A stretch of 64,000 bases of DNA, from the NCBI RefSeq assembly GCF_000314005.1, contig NZ_JH980292.1, positions 4,728,598-4,792,597 on the forward strand, written 5' to 3'. Below the pieces are notes generated by a model, which had not been told where the DNA came from, searched no databases, and saw only the letters and a program-made list of their open reading frames with translations. Made by a program: the position numbers and the translations under genes. This DNA is from Spirulina subsalsa PCC 9445 (GTDB lineage: Bacteria > Cyanobacteriota > Cyanobacteriia > Cyanobacteriales > Spirulinaceae). Of this stretch, positions 17,561-26,548 are shown in pieces (within the stretch, counting starts at the first letter, position 1; each line of letters starts with the position of its first letter).

Positions 17561-17903
17561 TACAAGATTTTAGCAACCAGCCTAGCACAATCCCTAAGCC
17601 CCCAAAGCGGACGGCTTGCCAAAAGGGTTCTTGTAAGGATTGCCAACGGAATAGACGACTTTCGAGTTGAACTTCAAGGAGATGTATCTGCTCCTCGATT
17701 TGCTCTAGTTCGGTTTTGAGGGGATGGTGTTTGGGGAGTTTTTGCCCTTTTAAGGCCTGTTGTTGCTGTTGGAGGTCTTTTAAGGTGTCGCTGTCCTGTT
17801 GGACTTGTTGGCGGCGCTGTTTGAGGTCTTGGAGACTTTGTTCTACTTGAGCGAGGGCGGTATTAAATTCTTCTTCCCAAAGGGGTTCGTCGGTTGGGGG
17901 CAT
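17553..17903 (-). CDS. Coiled-coil protein with C-terminal membrane helix
   Basis: The 116-residue protein starts MPPTDEPLWEEEF. Residues 10-85 are a long Gln-rich coiled coil (VEQSLQDLKQRRQQVQQD, then LEQIEEQIHLLEVQLESR). The last 20 residues (FGGLGIVLGWLLKSC) form one membrane helix, so it should be tail-anchored with the coil in the cytoplasm. Its stop codon is inside a repeat shared with 24.7 kb, so the natural C-terminus may have been replaced. Similar coil-plus-helix proteins occur in cyanobacteria without known function. Confidence 0.7.
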   Translation of the reverse strand: MPPTDEPLWEEEFNTALAQVEQSLQDLKQRRQQVQQDSDTLKDLQQQQQALKGQKLPKHHPLKTELEQIEEQIHLLEVQLESRLFRWQSLQEPFWQAVRFGGLGIVLGWLLKSCTS

Positions 17904-17978
17904 CTTACATTACACTGGAAATCTAACCCGTGGATGGGTGTTTTTAAGCCTAATGTTATACCTATTTTGAGGTGTTTT

Positions 17979-18257
17979 ATGTCTTTAGTTCCTCCTTCGG
18001 TTCAGTCGGAAGCGTTACAAGAAGTCAGTACGTTGGAGTTGGCGCAGGTTTTGGCGGAACGGTTAGCGATCGCACCCCAAGACTGGCATCGTCTCAAAGC
18101 TAATCGTAAAGCCCAAGCCAGCCAACAAATCGCCGCCGCGTTGGTGTTTCTGCTCAAGGATCAACCCCAAGAGGCGATCGCACGACTCCAACAAGCGACA
18201 GGATGGTTAGACCGCTCAATCTCGGCCCCCCCCTGTCCCACTCACGGCAAACCTTAA
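17979..18257 (+). CDS. DUF6439-like small soluble protein
   Basis: The start is placed at ATG 17979 (MSLVPPSVQSEALQEV), giving 92 residues. A longer frame from 17799 overlaps the opposite-strand coiled-coil gene and is unlikely. The protein is helical: LELAQVLAERLAIAPQDWHR, SQQIAAALVFLLKDQPQEA and LQQATGWLDRSIS. It resembles short cyanobacterial proteins annotated DUF6439. Function is unknown. It diverges from the coiled-coil gene, with about 75 bases between the two starts. Confidence 0.7.
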   Translation: MSLVPPSVQSEALQEVSTLELAQVLAERLAIAPQDWHRLKANRKAQASQQIAAALVFLLKDQPQEAIARLQQATGWLDRSISAPPCPTHGKP

Positions 18258-18314
18258 CCCGCCTTTGGGTGATTCCGATTTCCCAAAACAATTTAAGGAA
18301 AACTTAATAGAAAT

Positions 18315-18776
18315 TTAGGAAACTAAGGCTGTATCTTGGGGTTTGACTTCCTTCGAGAGTCGGAGTTGAGTTCCTCCCAGATTCCAGTGGACGTGATCAA
18401 AAATTTGGTATAGAATGCACAGACCTCGACCATGATCAAAGTCTTCTGGGGGTAAGAGGTCTTCCGGTTCAGGCCAATGGTCATAATTGGGACAGGTACA
18501 GGTGGGGTTAAAACCAGAACCTTGGTCAGAAATCACCCAAGAATAGAGGTTTTCGGTCACGGAAAACTGTACAGAAACGGTCTTACTGGGGTCTAGTTTG
18601 TTGCCATGTTTCGCAGCATTCACTAGCGCTTCTTGCAGTCCTAAACGGATTTCAGGTTGCCATTCTGGGGGAATTTTGGCTAACAGGAGGTCTAGGATAG
18701 GACATAAATAAAGCGTAGATGCGAAGCTCATGGTTTCCCAGTTCTGTTTCTTCGCCGGTAAAGAGATCGCAATCAC
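18315..18776 (-). CDS. RsbW/SpoIIAB-like anti-sigma or regulatory ATPase
   Basis: The 153-residue protein is a stand-alone HATPase_c domain. The N box is GLQEALVNAAKHGNKLD (about residues 46-62), the G1 box DQGSGFNP (about 99) and the G2 region DHGRGLCILYQIFD (about 133). Such proteins bind ATP and act as serine kinases of anti-anti-sigma factors, or as output modules of partner-switching systems. No sigma factor, PP2C phosphatase or STAS gene is adjacent, so the partner is unknown. An internal ATG at 18731 (MSFAST) is an alternative start. Confidence 0.85.
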   Translation of the reverse strand: MIAISLPAKKQNWETMSFASTLYLCPILDLLLAKIPPEWQPEIRLGLQEALVNAAKHGNKLDPSKTVSVQFSVTENLYSWVISDQGSGFNPTCTCPNYDHWPEPEDLLPPEDFDHGRGLCILYQIFDHVHWNLGGTQLRLSKEVKPQDTALVS

Positions 18777-19379
18777 AAAACTTACCTCTAGCTTGTTTCA
18801 AAATGAGCGGGTTGCAAAATTAAGTTGCATCATCTACGTTTGACCCCTACGTTCGACCCCTACGTTCGAGTGAATTGCTATGGGGTGAATTGCTATTGGA
18901 TAACTTGGTAGTGGGTGGTCTACAGGCATGAGGACTCATAAACTATCACCAAAAAGAAAAAACACTAAGAATAAACAGGAAAGTGTTAAAAGCTAACCCA
19001 TTTGAAAACGGATCCATCCCACATTTATGAGCGTTGATTGAATTGAGCTTGATTGAGCGGTACTCACGGCATGATTTAGGTTATCGTGGTTATCGGGTAA
19101 CAGGGGGGTCAAAAAGCCCCGTGCTTGACCCCAGAGAATTGTTAGTGTGAGGAAATAGTGCCATTGCGGGTTTCGTGGTCAACCGAGCAATCGACGGCGA
19201 AATCCCTAGCCAAAAACGAACAGTTTTTAAAATCTTGTGTCTGCTCACGGTAAGCAAACCTTATCTAATGATTATTATAGCAAACTTTCAAGCCAAGATT
19301 GTCGGTTTCCCGTCTTGACAAAAAGTCTTAAATAAGCATTAAGATTTGATGAAGGGGGTCTAAAATGGACGAAAACCGC
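18777..19379. other. 603-base region without a gene
   Basis: No supported gene is present. A short tandem repeat, ACCCCTACGTTCG, occurs at about 18842-18868, and GTGAATTGCTAT occurs twice at 18870-18895. A hairpin GGGGTCAA...TTGACCCC stands at 19105-19132, without a T run. The segment 19320-19379 lies downstream of rlmD. The region may hold an unrecognised small RNA or the leftovers of a decayed element; nothing more can be said. Confidence 0.4.
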
Positions 19380-20750
19380 CTAATCTCGGCTTAGAAAGGC
19401 AACGGATTCAACGTGAGCAGTTTGGGGGAAAAAATCCGCAGGTTGAACTTTTGTCAGGTGATAGCCTCCCTCACAGAGAATTTTCAGATCCCGGGCGAGG
19501 GTAGCGGGTTTGCAGCTAATGTAAACAAGGCGAGAGGGGGAATAGGCTAGGAGAGAGTCTAAAACCCGGCGATCGCATCCCTTGCGGGGGGGATCCAAGA
19601 TTACAACGTCGGGGATCACGTCTAGATGGGGGATCACCTCCTCCACCGCCCCCGTGTAAAACTGAACATTTTCAATCTGGTTTAACGCCGCATTGGTTTG
19701 AGCTTGGGCAATGGCAGCAGGCTGTAACTCAATGCCAATTGCTTGTTTAACATAGCGAGCAAAGGGGAGAGTAAAAGTCCCAATCCCACAATAGGCATCC
19801 ACCAAAACCTCGGATCCCCGGAGATTTAACTCCCCTAAAATCGCCTCATACAACGCTTCTGCCCCCTCTGTGTTGATCTGAAAGAAGGGATCCGCCCCCA
19901 ATTGGAACACTAAACCCGCGAATTCCTCCCGCAAGTAGGGTTTTCCGGCAATGCAACGGGTTTGTGAACCTAAAATCGTATTCGTGCGTTCTGGGTTGCT
20001 ATTCACACAAACTCCTACTAAATTCGGATACCTTTGCATCCATGCTATGGATTGATCCCCAATGTGTTTTAGTTCAAAGTTAGTGGTTATTAGTGTAATT
20101 AGCATCTCTCCTGTCCGGCGACCAATCCGCAAAGAAAGATGACGCAAGCGCCCTTGATGACGTTCCTCGTTATAAATTGACCAGCCTTGAGCTTGAATAT
20201 CTTGTTTAATCTCCGCCAGCAGAGGGTTTAACCGCTCATCCTGTACCGGACATTGATTCAAATTAACCAACAAATGGGATCCCTTACGATAATAGCCCGC
20301 TTGTACTTGACCTTGGCCCGAACGAGCGAGGGGATAGGTGGCCTTGTTGCGGTAGCCTAACATAGCAGAGGCAGGGAGGAAGGGCTCCAGAGGGGGATCA
20401 CTAAACCCCCCAATTCTTAGGAGGGCTTGACGGATGATATTGAGTTTCAGGGTGTGTTGATAGGAGTCCTCAATATGTTGCCACTGACAGCCCCCACATT
20501 TATCCGCCACAATACACCGGGGACGAATGCGGTGGGGGGAAGGGGTTAAGATTTCTTGCAATTTGCCCTGAGCATATTGGCGTTTCACCTGAACTAGACG
20601 CACTAAAACCTGATCCCCCGTGACAGTATCCGGCACGAATACCACTCGATCCTGCCAACGTCCGACTCCTTCGCCGCGATCGCCCACATCCTCAATTTCC
20701 ACCTGCAACAAGCTCCCCTGTTGCCATTCCTTAACGGCTTCCCCTACCAT
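19380..20750 (-). CDS. rlmD: 23S rRNA (uracil-C5)-methyltransferase RlmD/TrmA family
   Basis: The 456-residue enzyme begins with a TRAM RNA-binding domain (about residues 10-70). Four Cys for an iron-sulfur cluster follow (CIVADKCGGCQWQH and a later NQCPVQD). The C-terminal SAM methyltransferase has VDAYCGIGTFTLP, VILDPPRKGC and YISCKPATLARDL with the catalytic Cys. The family adds a methyl group to C5 of uridine in 23S rRNA (1939-type) or tRNA. The TRAM and Fe-S features fit RlmD/RumA, but the exact target base cannot be read. It stands alone. Confidence 0.88.
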   Translation of the reverse strand: MVGEAVKEWQQGSLLQVEIEDVGDRGEGVGRWQDRVVFVPDTVTGDQVLVRLVQVKRQYAQGKLQEILTPSPHRIRPRCIVADKCGGCQWQHIEDSYQHTLKLNIIRQALLRIGGFSDPPLEPFLPASAMLGYRNKATYPLARSGQGQVQAGYYRKGSHLLVNLNQCPVQDERLNPLLAEIKQDIQAQGWSIYNEERHQGRLRHLSLRIGRRTGEMLITLITTNFELKHIGDQSIAWMQRYPNLVGVCVNSNPERTNTILGSQTRCIAGKPYLREEFAGLVFQLGADPFFQINTEGAEALYEAILGELNLRGSEVLVDAYCGIGTFTLPFARYVKQAIGIELQPAAIAQAQTNAALNQIENVQFYTGAVEEVIPHLDVIPDVVILDPPRKGCDRRVLDSLLAYSPSRLVYISCKPATLARDLKILCEGGYHLTKVQPADFFPQTAHVESVAFLSRD

Positions 20751-21039
20751 AATTTCTCCTCAATGTGATGCAGTATCTCAAAATTGTTAACTTTTCCTTG
20801 TCCTCAAACGGCGAAGATTTCCCGGATCCCAATCGAGAAACAAGAGAATCTAGGGAACACCAATAGGCCAATTCAAACAGATTACCTCAAACTCTTGTTC
20901 TCTCAAGAATGGAGGTAAGCATCCCCTTGACAGAGCAATTGTCCAGTGCCACTATGAGGAGTAAACATTGAGTAATTTAGGGCAAGTAAGGATTGAGTAA
21001 ATCCCTTCAGCCCCAGATTCTATAACGTTCCAAGTCTCA

Positions 21040-21112
21040 TGGAGGTAAGCGGACTCGAACCGCTGACATCCTGCTTGCAAAGCAGGCGCTCTACCAACTG
21101 AGCTATACCCCC
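21040..21112 (-). tRNA. trnA-TGC: tRNA-Ala (anticodon TGC)
   Basis: On the minus strand the acceptor stem GGGGGTA pairs with TACCTCC. The D arm is GCTCAGTTGGTAGAGC, the anticodon arm CTGCTTTGCAAGCAG carries TGC, and the T arm includes GGTTCGAGTCC. CCA is not encoded. The gene reads toward rlmD. A T-rich tract and hairpin (21113-21140) lie on its 5' side. A 12-base copy of the 3' end (ATGGAGGTAAGC) is at 20909-20920. Confidence 0.97.
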
Positions 21113-21229
21113 GAAAAAAACCGCGCTCTTTTTTTGCGCGCATTTACTATTATACATCCTCTCTCAAAAATGTCTAGAGTTTAAGCAAAATTTTTTAGAT
21201 GTGGGCTGTGGGGAGAGGGGGAGAGGGGG

Positions 21230-21345
21230 AATAGTGGCTAGTAGCTAGTGAATAGCCAAAACTCCTGACTATTGCCAATTCCCGATTCCCGACTCCCTAG
21301 GGCGCAAGCATTGCGCCCCTACACCGATTCCCGACTCCCGACTCC
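21230..21345. repeat. CCCGACT repeats with GGGCGCAA...TTGCGCCC hairpin
   Basis: Tandem CCCGACT/CCCGATT units flank a perfect hairpin, GGGCGCAAGCATTGCGCCC, at about 21300-21318. The block ends at the dnaB stop codon. Similar hairpins between simple repeats are common intergenic repeats in cyanobacteria. It may also end dnaB transcription, although there is no clear T run. Confidence 0.55.
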
Positions 21346-22677
21346 CTAAGCTAAATTGGCAAACTTCGTTAACTCCGGTTGGAATAACAGCTTAATTGTT
21401 CCCGTTGGACCATTGCGGTGTTTCGTAATAATCACCTCAGCCAGATTGCGATCTGGAGAATCGGGATTATAGTAAGAATCCCGATACAACATAATCACCA
21501 TATCCGCATCTTGTTCAATAGATCCCGATTCCCTTAAATCTGACATCATAGGGCGTTTATTCGTCCGAGACTCCACACTCCGACTCAATTGAGAAAGAGC
21601 AATCACAGGAGCATTTATTTCCCGAGCTAACCCTTTTAAAGAACGGGTAATTTTTGCAATTTCTTGTACCCGATTATCTCCTCCCCCTTCCATTAACTGT
21701 AAATAATCCACCAAAACTAAACCAATTTTACCCCCTTTTTCAGCCTGTAATCGACGCACCTCTGAACGCATTTGCATGACGCTCAACGTTGCACTATCGT
21801 CAATATAAATAGGCAAATCTACTAATTCGCCAATCGCCCGAGAAATAGCCTCCATTTCTGTTCCCGAAATAGTCCCTGAACGTAAACGATTGCTTTCAAT
21901 TCCGGCTTCCCCAGCTAAAACCCTTTGAGCTAACTGTTCTTTAGACATTTCTAAGCTAAAAACGGCCACAGGTAATTGATGTTGTTTTGCCACATTCGTG
22001 GCAATATTTAAAGCAAAACTGGTTTTCCCCATAGATGGCCGTCCAGCTACCACAATAAAATCCGACCGTTGGAAACCACTGGTCATGGCATCTAAATCAT
22101 AAAAACCACAGGTATATCCGGGGAGTGATGTAGCCTCCTGTAAGCTAGATAATTCAGAAAATGTCTCAATTAAGGCATCAGAAAGAGGAGCTAAACCTTG
22201 TTGTGGGCGTTTTTGGGTAATTTGAAAAACTTTCTGTTCTGCTTGGTCTAGAACTTGTTCTAATCCTTGGGTAGTATCAAAACCCAATGTGCCAATTTCA
22301 TAACTCACGCTAATGAGTTGACGACGGACATATTTATCCATCACAATGGCAGCATAACGGTCAATATTGACAGCAGAAACGGTTCTTTCTAACAGTTGGG
22401 TTAGTTTGGCAATACCGCCAATTTTATCAAGCAGACTGTGATCTTGTAACCAACTGGTGACGGTCATTAAATCCGTCGGTCTACCTCCATTATGTAAGGC
22501 AACGGCTGCTTGATAAATGGAACGATGGGCTTCTATATAAAAGGCATCGGCTTGTAGGGTGTCTAAAATCCGTCCAATGGCTTCAGGATCTAGTAAAATT
22601 CCCCCTAAAATAGCCTCTTCGGCTTCAATATTTTGGGGAGGGAGAACATCCCCAAGACTACTTAAATTGCTAATCAT
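21346..22677 (-). CDS. dnaB: Replicative DNA helicase DnaB
   Basis: The 443-residue hexameric helicase unwinds DNA at the replication fork. The N-terminal domain (about 10-115) starts LPPQNIEAEEAILGGILLD. The C-terminal RecA-like ATPase has Walker A GRPSMGKTSFALNIA (about 205), DYLQLM (Walker B region) and LSQLSRSVESR with the arginine finger. Cyanobacterial DnaB genes often carry inteins; none is present, since length and motifs are continuous. A MITE-type terminal repeat begins 9 bases before its start codon. Confidence 0.96.
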   Translation of the reverse strand: MISNLSSLGDVLPPQNIEAEEAILGGILLDPEAIGRILDTLQADAFYIEAHRSIYQAAVALHNGGRPTDLMTVTSWLQDHSLLDKIGGIAKLTQLLERTVSAVNIDRYAAIVMDKYVRRQLISVSYEIGTLGFDTTQGLEQVLDQAEQKVFQITQKRPQQGLAPLSDALIETFSELSSLQEATSLPGYTCGFYDLDAMTSGFQRSDFIVVAGRPSMGKTSFALNIATNVAKQHQLPVAVFSLEMSKEQLAQRVLAGEAGIESNRLRSGTISGTEMEAISRAIGELVDLPIYIDDSATLSVMQMRSEVRRLQAEKGGKIGLVLVDYLQLMEGGGDNRVQEIAKITRSLKGLAREINAPVIALSQLSRSVESRTNKRPMMSDLRESGSIEQDADMVIMLYRDSYYNPDSPDRNLAEVIITKHRNGPTGTIKLLFQPELTKFANLA

Positions 22678-22685
22678 ATCAGTAA

Positions 22686-23060
22686 TTAGGGCTTGCTGAA
22701 TAAGTCGGAGAGTCGGGGAATCAAGAATTATTACTTATTACCCAATCTTGACAAGTTAAGGCTCAATGTTAGAAGTCTAGGGAACGGGGGAGTCGGGAGT
22801 CGGGAATCGGGAGTCGGGAGTTGATTAGTATTCTCCATTACCTATTACCCAATCTTGACAAGTTAAGGCTCAATGTTAGAAGTCTAGGGAACGGGAAGGA
22901 ACAGGGGAGGTGGGAAAATCCGGTTGTGTCCAAAATTGAAGTCAAGGGAACAGGGAACGGGGAACAGGGGACTTGACAAAATGCACACAAGCTTAACTTG
23001 TTCAAGTTGCTTATTACCTATGACCTCTTGCCTCTGGCCTGTTCCCAGATCCGGCGTTCC
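22686..23060. repeat. Repeat cluster upstream of dnaB
   Basis: TAGGGCTTGCTGAATAAG at 22687-22704 is a MITE terminal repeat. The 53-base unit from TATTACCCAATCTTGACA to TCTAGGGAACGGG occurs twice in direct orientation (22736-22788 and 22843-22895). CGGGAGT units lie between the copies, and GGGAACAGGGAAC units follow. The 389-base gap has no gene. It must contain the dnaB promoter, probably within the last few dozen bases. Confidence 0.7.
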
Positions 23061-23066
23061 CTGTTC

Positions 23067-24677
23067 CTAGGGCCAAGGCGCCGCTTCAAACTGAGAAAAT
23101 TGAGCTTCCAACAACCATTGTTGATTGGCTCGTTCATGATTGGCTAAAAAATTAGCACATCCGCTTGATATAGTCCCACTGCCGGGATTATCGCCTTGAC
23201 AGGGAGCAACCAAAGAACGGTACTCTGGACTAGACCAGAGACTGTCTCCGGGCAGAAAACTATATTCCAAACTATTGCGAGCTAAACGTTTTAATTCTAC
23301 ATAACCTAAACCGTAGTGAATGGCGGCCTGCCAATACTCATGGCTGAGATCAATCCGGCCAATTCCTTCGTCATCTGTGGCTAACGTTACGGGGACTCCA
23401 GCTTTTAAATAATCGAGGAAGGGATGAGCGGGTCCGGTCACATTTAAAATCACGTCGTTACTGGTGAGACAAATTTCTACTAGGACTCCCCGTTGTGCCA
23501 TAGTCGCAAGGAGATCCCAAGGATCATTTTCATAAAAAATGCTCACCCCATGCCCAATCCGCTTGGCTTGGGCGACTTCGACGGCTTCACGAATATGAAA
23601 ACGTAATTCGCTGGGGGGGACTAAACCAAGGGTCAATTCTCCGGCATGGAGGGCAATATTGAGATCAGGTTCTTGACGATGGAGAAAGCCTAACATGGCC
23701 ATCTGGAGGCTGTAGTCTCGTAGGGCGACGGGATGATCTTCTGGGGCGACTAGGTTTAAGCCGACGATATCGGGATGGGCTTTGATTAATTCTACGGCAT
23801 AGACGAATTGAGCAAAAACCTGTTCGGGGGGGTTGAGGCGGTTGGTTTGCTGGATGTAGTTGACGGTGACGTTACAATGGCTGGGGCGGTTGGAGTGGTG
23901 ACAACCGAGGGTTAGAAATAAGTCTTGTTGGAGGGTGTCGAGTTCGGCGACTCCCTGTTGAATGAGGGCTTGAAATTGGGGATTTTGTAGGAGTTGACGA
24001 CGGGCGAGGGCAAAGGCTTGTTCGTCTCCTCGGCTGAGTTGTAATTCTGGGGCTAGGTCGCGGATGGCACGTCCTTGAATGGTGAGCATTAGCTCTAAAT
24101 ATTGGATATTTTGGGCGGCGGCGCGACGAATGACTTCGGCTACCATTCTAGGACGCATGGCGGTGTCACTGGAGAAGGCATCAAAGCCATCAAAGGCGGA
24201 GAAAAATTGGTTGTGTCCGGTTTGTCCGGCAAAGGGGAGATTGCGGACGGACCATCGGTCAATGAGGGCGTTGTAGAGGGGGATGTTGCGGAACACTTGG
24301 TCGGCTTGGATGTGACCGTTGGTGGAGCGGCAATCGGCGGGGGCGACTAAAACGAGGGCGTTGGGATCGACGCAATAGTTTTCTGAGGCAGCCCATCCAA
24401 GATAACTTTCGGCATAGACGGCTCCGGAGAGGTGGGAGTGGAGATCGGCGCCTTTGGGCATCCGCTGGACAAAGGCGCGGATTTGGGTGTGGCGATCGCG
24501 GTTGGCTTCAAACCAGTTGGCAATGTCTCGCTCTCTGGGGGTTTGGGGGGTTTCCTGGACTAGGGTGGGGGAGGGGGTTTCTGGGGTTAGGGTGCGTTGG
24601 GTGAGTGCGGGGCGGGGGGTTAATCCGGTGGTGAGGAGAACGGTCAGGAAGACCAGAAGGTGATGGGGTTTGAGCAT
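23067..24677 (-). CDS. Exported adenosine deaminase-family protein
   Basis: The 536-residue protein starts with a signal peptide (MLKPHHLLVFLTVLLTTGL, cleavage probably near ALTQ). The metal-dependent amidohydrolase fold shows DLHSHLSGAVY (His 80 and 82), LHAGE (catalytic His and Glu), RIGHGVSIF and LATDDEGI (metal Asp). These are the zinc ligands of the adenosine deaminase family, which turns adenosine into inosine. A secreted form of this size, with extra N-terminal helices and a C-terminal Cys-containing tail, resembles extracellular ADGF-type enzymes. It may salvage external nucleosides; the true substrate is not certain. Confidence 0.88.
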   Translation of the reverse strand: MLKPHHLLVFLTVLLTTGLTPRPALTQRTLTPETPSPTLVQETPQTPRERDIANWFEANRDRHTQIRAFVQRMPKGADLHSHLSGAVYAESYLGWAASENYCVDPNALVLVAPADCRSTNGHIQADQVFRNIPLYNALIDRWSVRNLPFAGQTGHNQFFSAFDGFDAFSSDTAMRPRMVAEVIRRAAAQNIQYLELMLTIQGRAIRDLAPELQLSRGDEQAFALARRQLLQNPQFQALIQQGVAELDTLQQDLFLTLGCHHSNRPSHCNVTVNYIQQTNRLNPPEQVFAQFVYAVELIKAHPDIVGLNLVAPEDHPVALRDYSLQMAMLGFLHRQEPDLNIALHAGELTLGLVPPSELRFHIREAVEVAQAKRIGHGVSIFYENDPWDLLATMAQRGVLVEICLTSNDVILNVTGPAHPFLDYLKAGVPVTLATDDEGIGRIDLSHEYWQAAIHYGLGYVELKRLARNSLEYSFLPGDSLWSSPEYRSLVAPCQGDNPGSGTISSGCANFLANHERANQQWLLEAQFSQFEAAPWP

Positions 24678-24705
24678 GGATGTCTTGGATCAAGAGATGC
24701 TTTAG

Positions 24706-24818
24706 TTTAGCTCATCGTCGGGAAGCCCCACACTGTAGGAATGTCAGTGTCGGGATGAAAGACGGTTAGGGGAAGCCCGCACCGTACCCCTAGGGTCGGT
24801 GTCGGGAGGATGTCACAG
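24706..24818 (+). ncRNA. Two tnpB right-end-type hairpins without tnpB (remnant C)
   Basis: Two related hairpins lie in tandem. The first pairs ACACTG (24730-24735) with CAGTGT (24745-24750). The second pairs CACCG (24780-24784) with CGGTG (24797-24801) around CCC/GGG, and is nearly identical to the end of remnant B. Both carry the internal loop TA opposite T and the flanks GGAAGCCC and GTCGGGA. The second ends GGAGGATGTCAC. No tnpB coding sequence is left. The element lies in the gap upstream of the deaminase gene. Confidence 0.55.
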
Positions 24819-25148
24819 GATTCTTTGACCGGGGGGAACGGTTTGATCCGGTTGCAGGAGAACCACTTGTTGATCGTCTAAAACTACTCCAAGCACTAGG
24901 ACTTCTGAGCGAAAATCGGCGATTTGTCGGGGGGGGAAGTTGGTAACGGCGACAATCAGGCGATCGCGTAAATCTTCCTTAGAATAGCGTTGAGTAATTT
25001 GCGCACTGGATTTTTTAACCCCCAACTCCCCGAAATCAATCCACAGTTTATAGGCAGGTTTGCGGGCTTTTGGGAAATCCTCAACGCGGATAATTCTCCC
25101 CGTATGGATTTCGATTTTCTCAAAATCAGCGTAGGTGATGGTGGACAT
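24813..25148 (-). CDS. CsaA-like tRNA-binding domain protein
   Basis: From ATG 25148 (MSTITYADFEKIEIHTGRII) the protein has 111 residues. A TTG at 25175 would add nine. It is a single tRNA-binding OB-fold domain (EMAP/CsaA/YgjH type), with KIEIHTGRIIRVEDFP, LWIDFGELGVKKSSAQI and VVAVTNFPP-like IVAVTNFPPRQIADFRSEVL. CsaA-type proteins dimerise and bind tRNA, or act as export chaperones in Bacillus. The C-terminus overlaps the end of remnant C by a few bases, so its last residues may have been altered by the insertion. Confidence 0.85.
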   Translation of the reverse strand: MSTITYADFEKIEIHTGRIIRVEDFPKARKPAYKLWIDFGELGVKKSSAQITQRYSKEDLRDRLIVAVTNFPPRQIADFRSEVLVLGVVLDDQQVVLLQPDQTVPPGQRIL

Positions 25149-25312
25149 AAGCGGTGATTCCTGAGCATCACTCAATCCTACACAAAATCAGAGAGCGTTT
25201 CTGTCCCCTCTCTATGAGATCGGGGAGAGTCCAGTAGCCCTCCCCACCCCCCATACGTTAAAATTGGCGAAGTAATGTTTCACTCCTTAACAAAACAAAG
25301 GTCAAGAAGACT

Positions 25313-25432
25313 ATGACACCATCTTTAGCTAACTTTCTGTACAGCCTACTGGCTGGTGCGTTAATCGTTGTTATCCCGGCAACGGTTGGTTTGGTCTTTA
25401 TCAGTCTCAAAGATCGAGTGATCCGCTCTTAA
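25313..25432 (+). CDS. psbX: Photosystem II reaction centre protein X
   Basis: The 39-residue protein ([20 protein letters not shown] through SLKDRVIRS) consists of one membrane helix and a short basic end. This is the standard PsbX length and sequence. It sits at the edge of photosystem II near cytochrome b559 and helps plastoquinone exchange. The gene is preceded by GGTCAAGAAG and stands alone between the tRNA-binding protein and ycf66. Confidence 0.96.
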   Translation: MTPSLANFLYSLLAGALIVVIPATVGLVFISLKDRVIRS

Positions 25433-25573
25433 ATGGGAGTCAGGGTGCGATCGCAGATCCCCCAGAGATCCTGATCAGCTATACCTAACAGGAGTTGGGG
25501 AATCCTCCCAAACTCCTGATTTTGTTGTCAAGACTTGCTAGGATAAGAGTGACCGAGGAGAGCAGTAGTAATA

Positions 25574-26488
25574 ATGGTTAATTTTGGCTGGAATTCCGCA
25601 AGCATCTTAGGGTTATTTTTAGCAGTGGCCGGGGCAGGTCTTTATTTTTTGCGCTCTGTCCGCCCTGAACTGTCGCGAGATTATGATATTTTCTTTTCGG
25701 CGGTGGGTTTAGCCTGTGGGATTATTCTCCTAACCCAAGGTTGGCGACTAGACCCGATCCTACAATTTGGGCAGTTTTTACTGGCCCTATCTACCGTCTT
25801 TTTCGCCTTTGAAACCATTCGGTTACGGGGTTTAGCCACAGAACAAGCCAAACGCAGCACTCCGGTAGTGGATGAAGATCGTCCCGTGAGTCGGTCTTAT
25901 CAGGCCTATCGAGAACCGGAATATGACCAAATCGAGGCCTACGCGGAAGAACGCTATACCAATCCCCGACAGTTACGGGGGACAAAAGACCCTCGCAGCA
26001 ATCGCCGAGATGCCTATGAAACGGAACCACCCCGCAGTCGGCGCAGTCGTCCTTCGGAGCGCCCGAGTACAGAACGACCCAGCGCAGAACGTCGCTCCCG
26101 TCGGTCGTCTCGTCCCACTCCCCCCACTTCTGAACGCTATGATCGCACGGATTCCTATACAGAGCCTTACAATAGCCCAGATGCCTATGATGCTTGGGGG
26201 GATGATTACAGCACCAGCGAGGAGGGCTATTCCTCCCGTCGTCCCCGTCGTTCTCCCTCGGAAGACTCTCCAACGGAACGACCGACTCGTTCCCGTCCCA
26301 GTCGCAGCAGTGAAGCCCCCAGTCGTCGTTATCAAGACGAGGAACCGGCTCCCTATGTGGATTATGTAGATTATCAACCCTATGATTCCGGTGAGGATGA
26401 TTATTCTGAATCCGGGGAAGATAGGGATTCTGGCGGGACTTCCGGTTATGAGGAAGAACCTCGCACTGGGGGGAATTTTGATTATTAA
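25574..26488 (+). CDS. ycf66: Ycf66 family protein with long charged tail
   Basis: Residues 1-95 form the Ycf66 domain, with three membrane segments (SILGLFLAVAGAGLYFLRSV, IFFSAVGLACGIILLTQGW and FGQFLLALSTVFFAFETIR). The remaining 200 residues are a low-complexity tail of Arg, Ser, Pro, Tyr, Asp and Glu (SRRSRPSERPSTERP, for example), ending EEEPRTGGNFDY-like. The tail is predicted to be disordered. Ycf66 is found in cyanobacteria and some plastids, and its function is unknown. Length varies greatly in this family because of the tail. Confidence 0.88.
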   Translation: MVNFGWNSASILGLFLAVAGAGLYFLRSVRPELSRDYDIFFSAVGLACGIILLTQGWRLDPILQFGQFLLALSTVFFAFETIRLRGLATEQAKRSTPVVDEDRPVSRSYQAYREPEYDQIEAYAEERYTNPRQLRGTKDPRSNRRDAYETEPPRSRRSRPSERPSTERPSAERRSRRSSRPTPPTSERYDRTDSYTEPYNSPDAYDAWGDDYSTSEEGYSSRRPRRSPSEDSPTERPTRSRPSRSSEAPSRRYQDEEPAPYVDYVDYQPYDSGEDDYSESGEDRDSGGTSGYEEEPRTGGNFDY

Positions 26489-26548
26489 GTCTGAATTTGT
26501 TGGGTATCCGCAACTTGGGCGCTAAAGCGCAATTACGAACCTTTTTCT

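Noticed and set aside
17799-17978. N-terminal extension of the DUF6439-like protein
   Set aside because: It overlaps the opposite-strand coiled-coil gene and has no family character; ATG 17979 gives the normal protein.
20909-20920. 12-base copy of the tRNA-Ala 3' end (ATGGAGGTAAGC) as an integration attachment site
   Set aside because: Only 12 bases match, the copies are 120 bases apart with no genes between, and no integrase is nearby.
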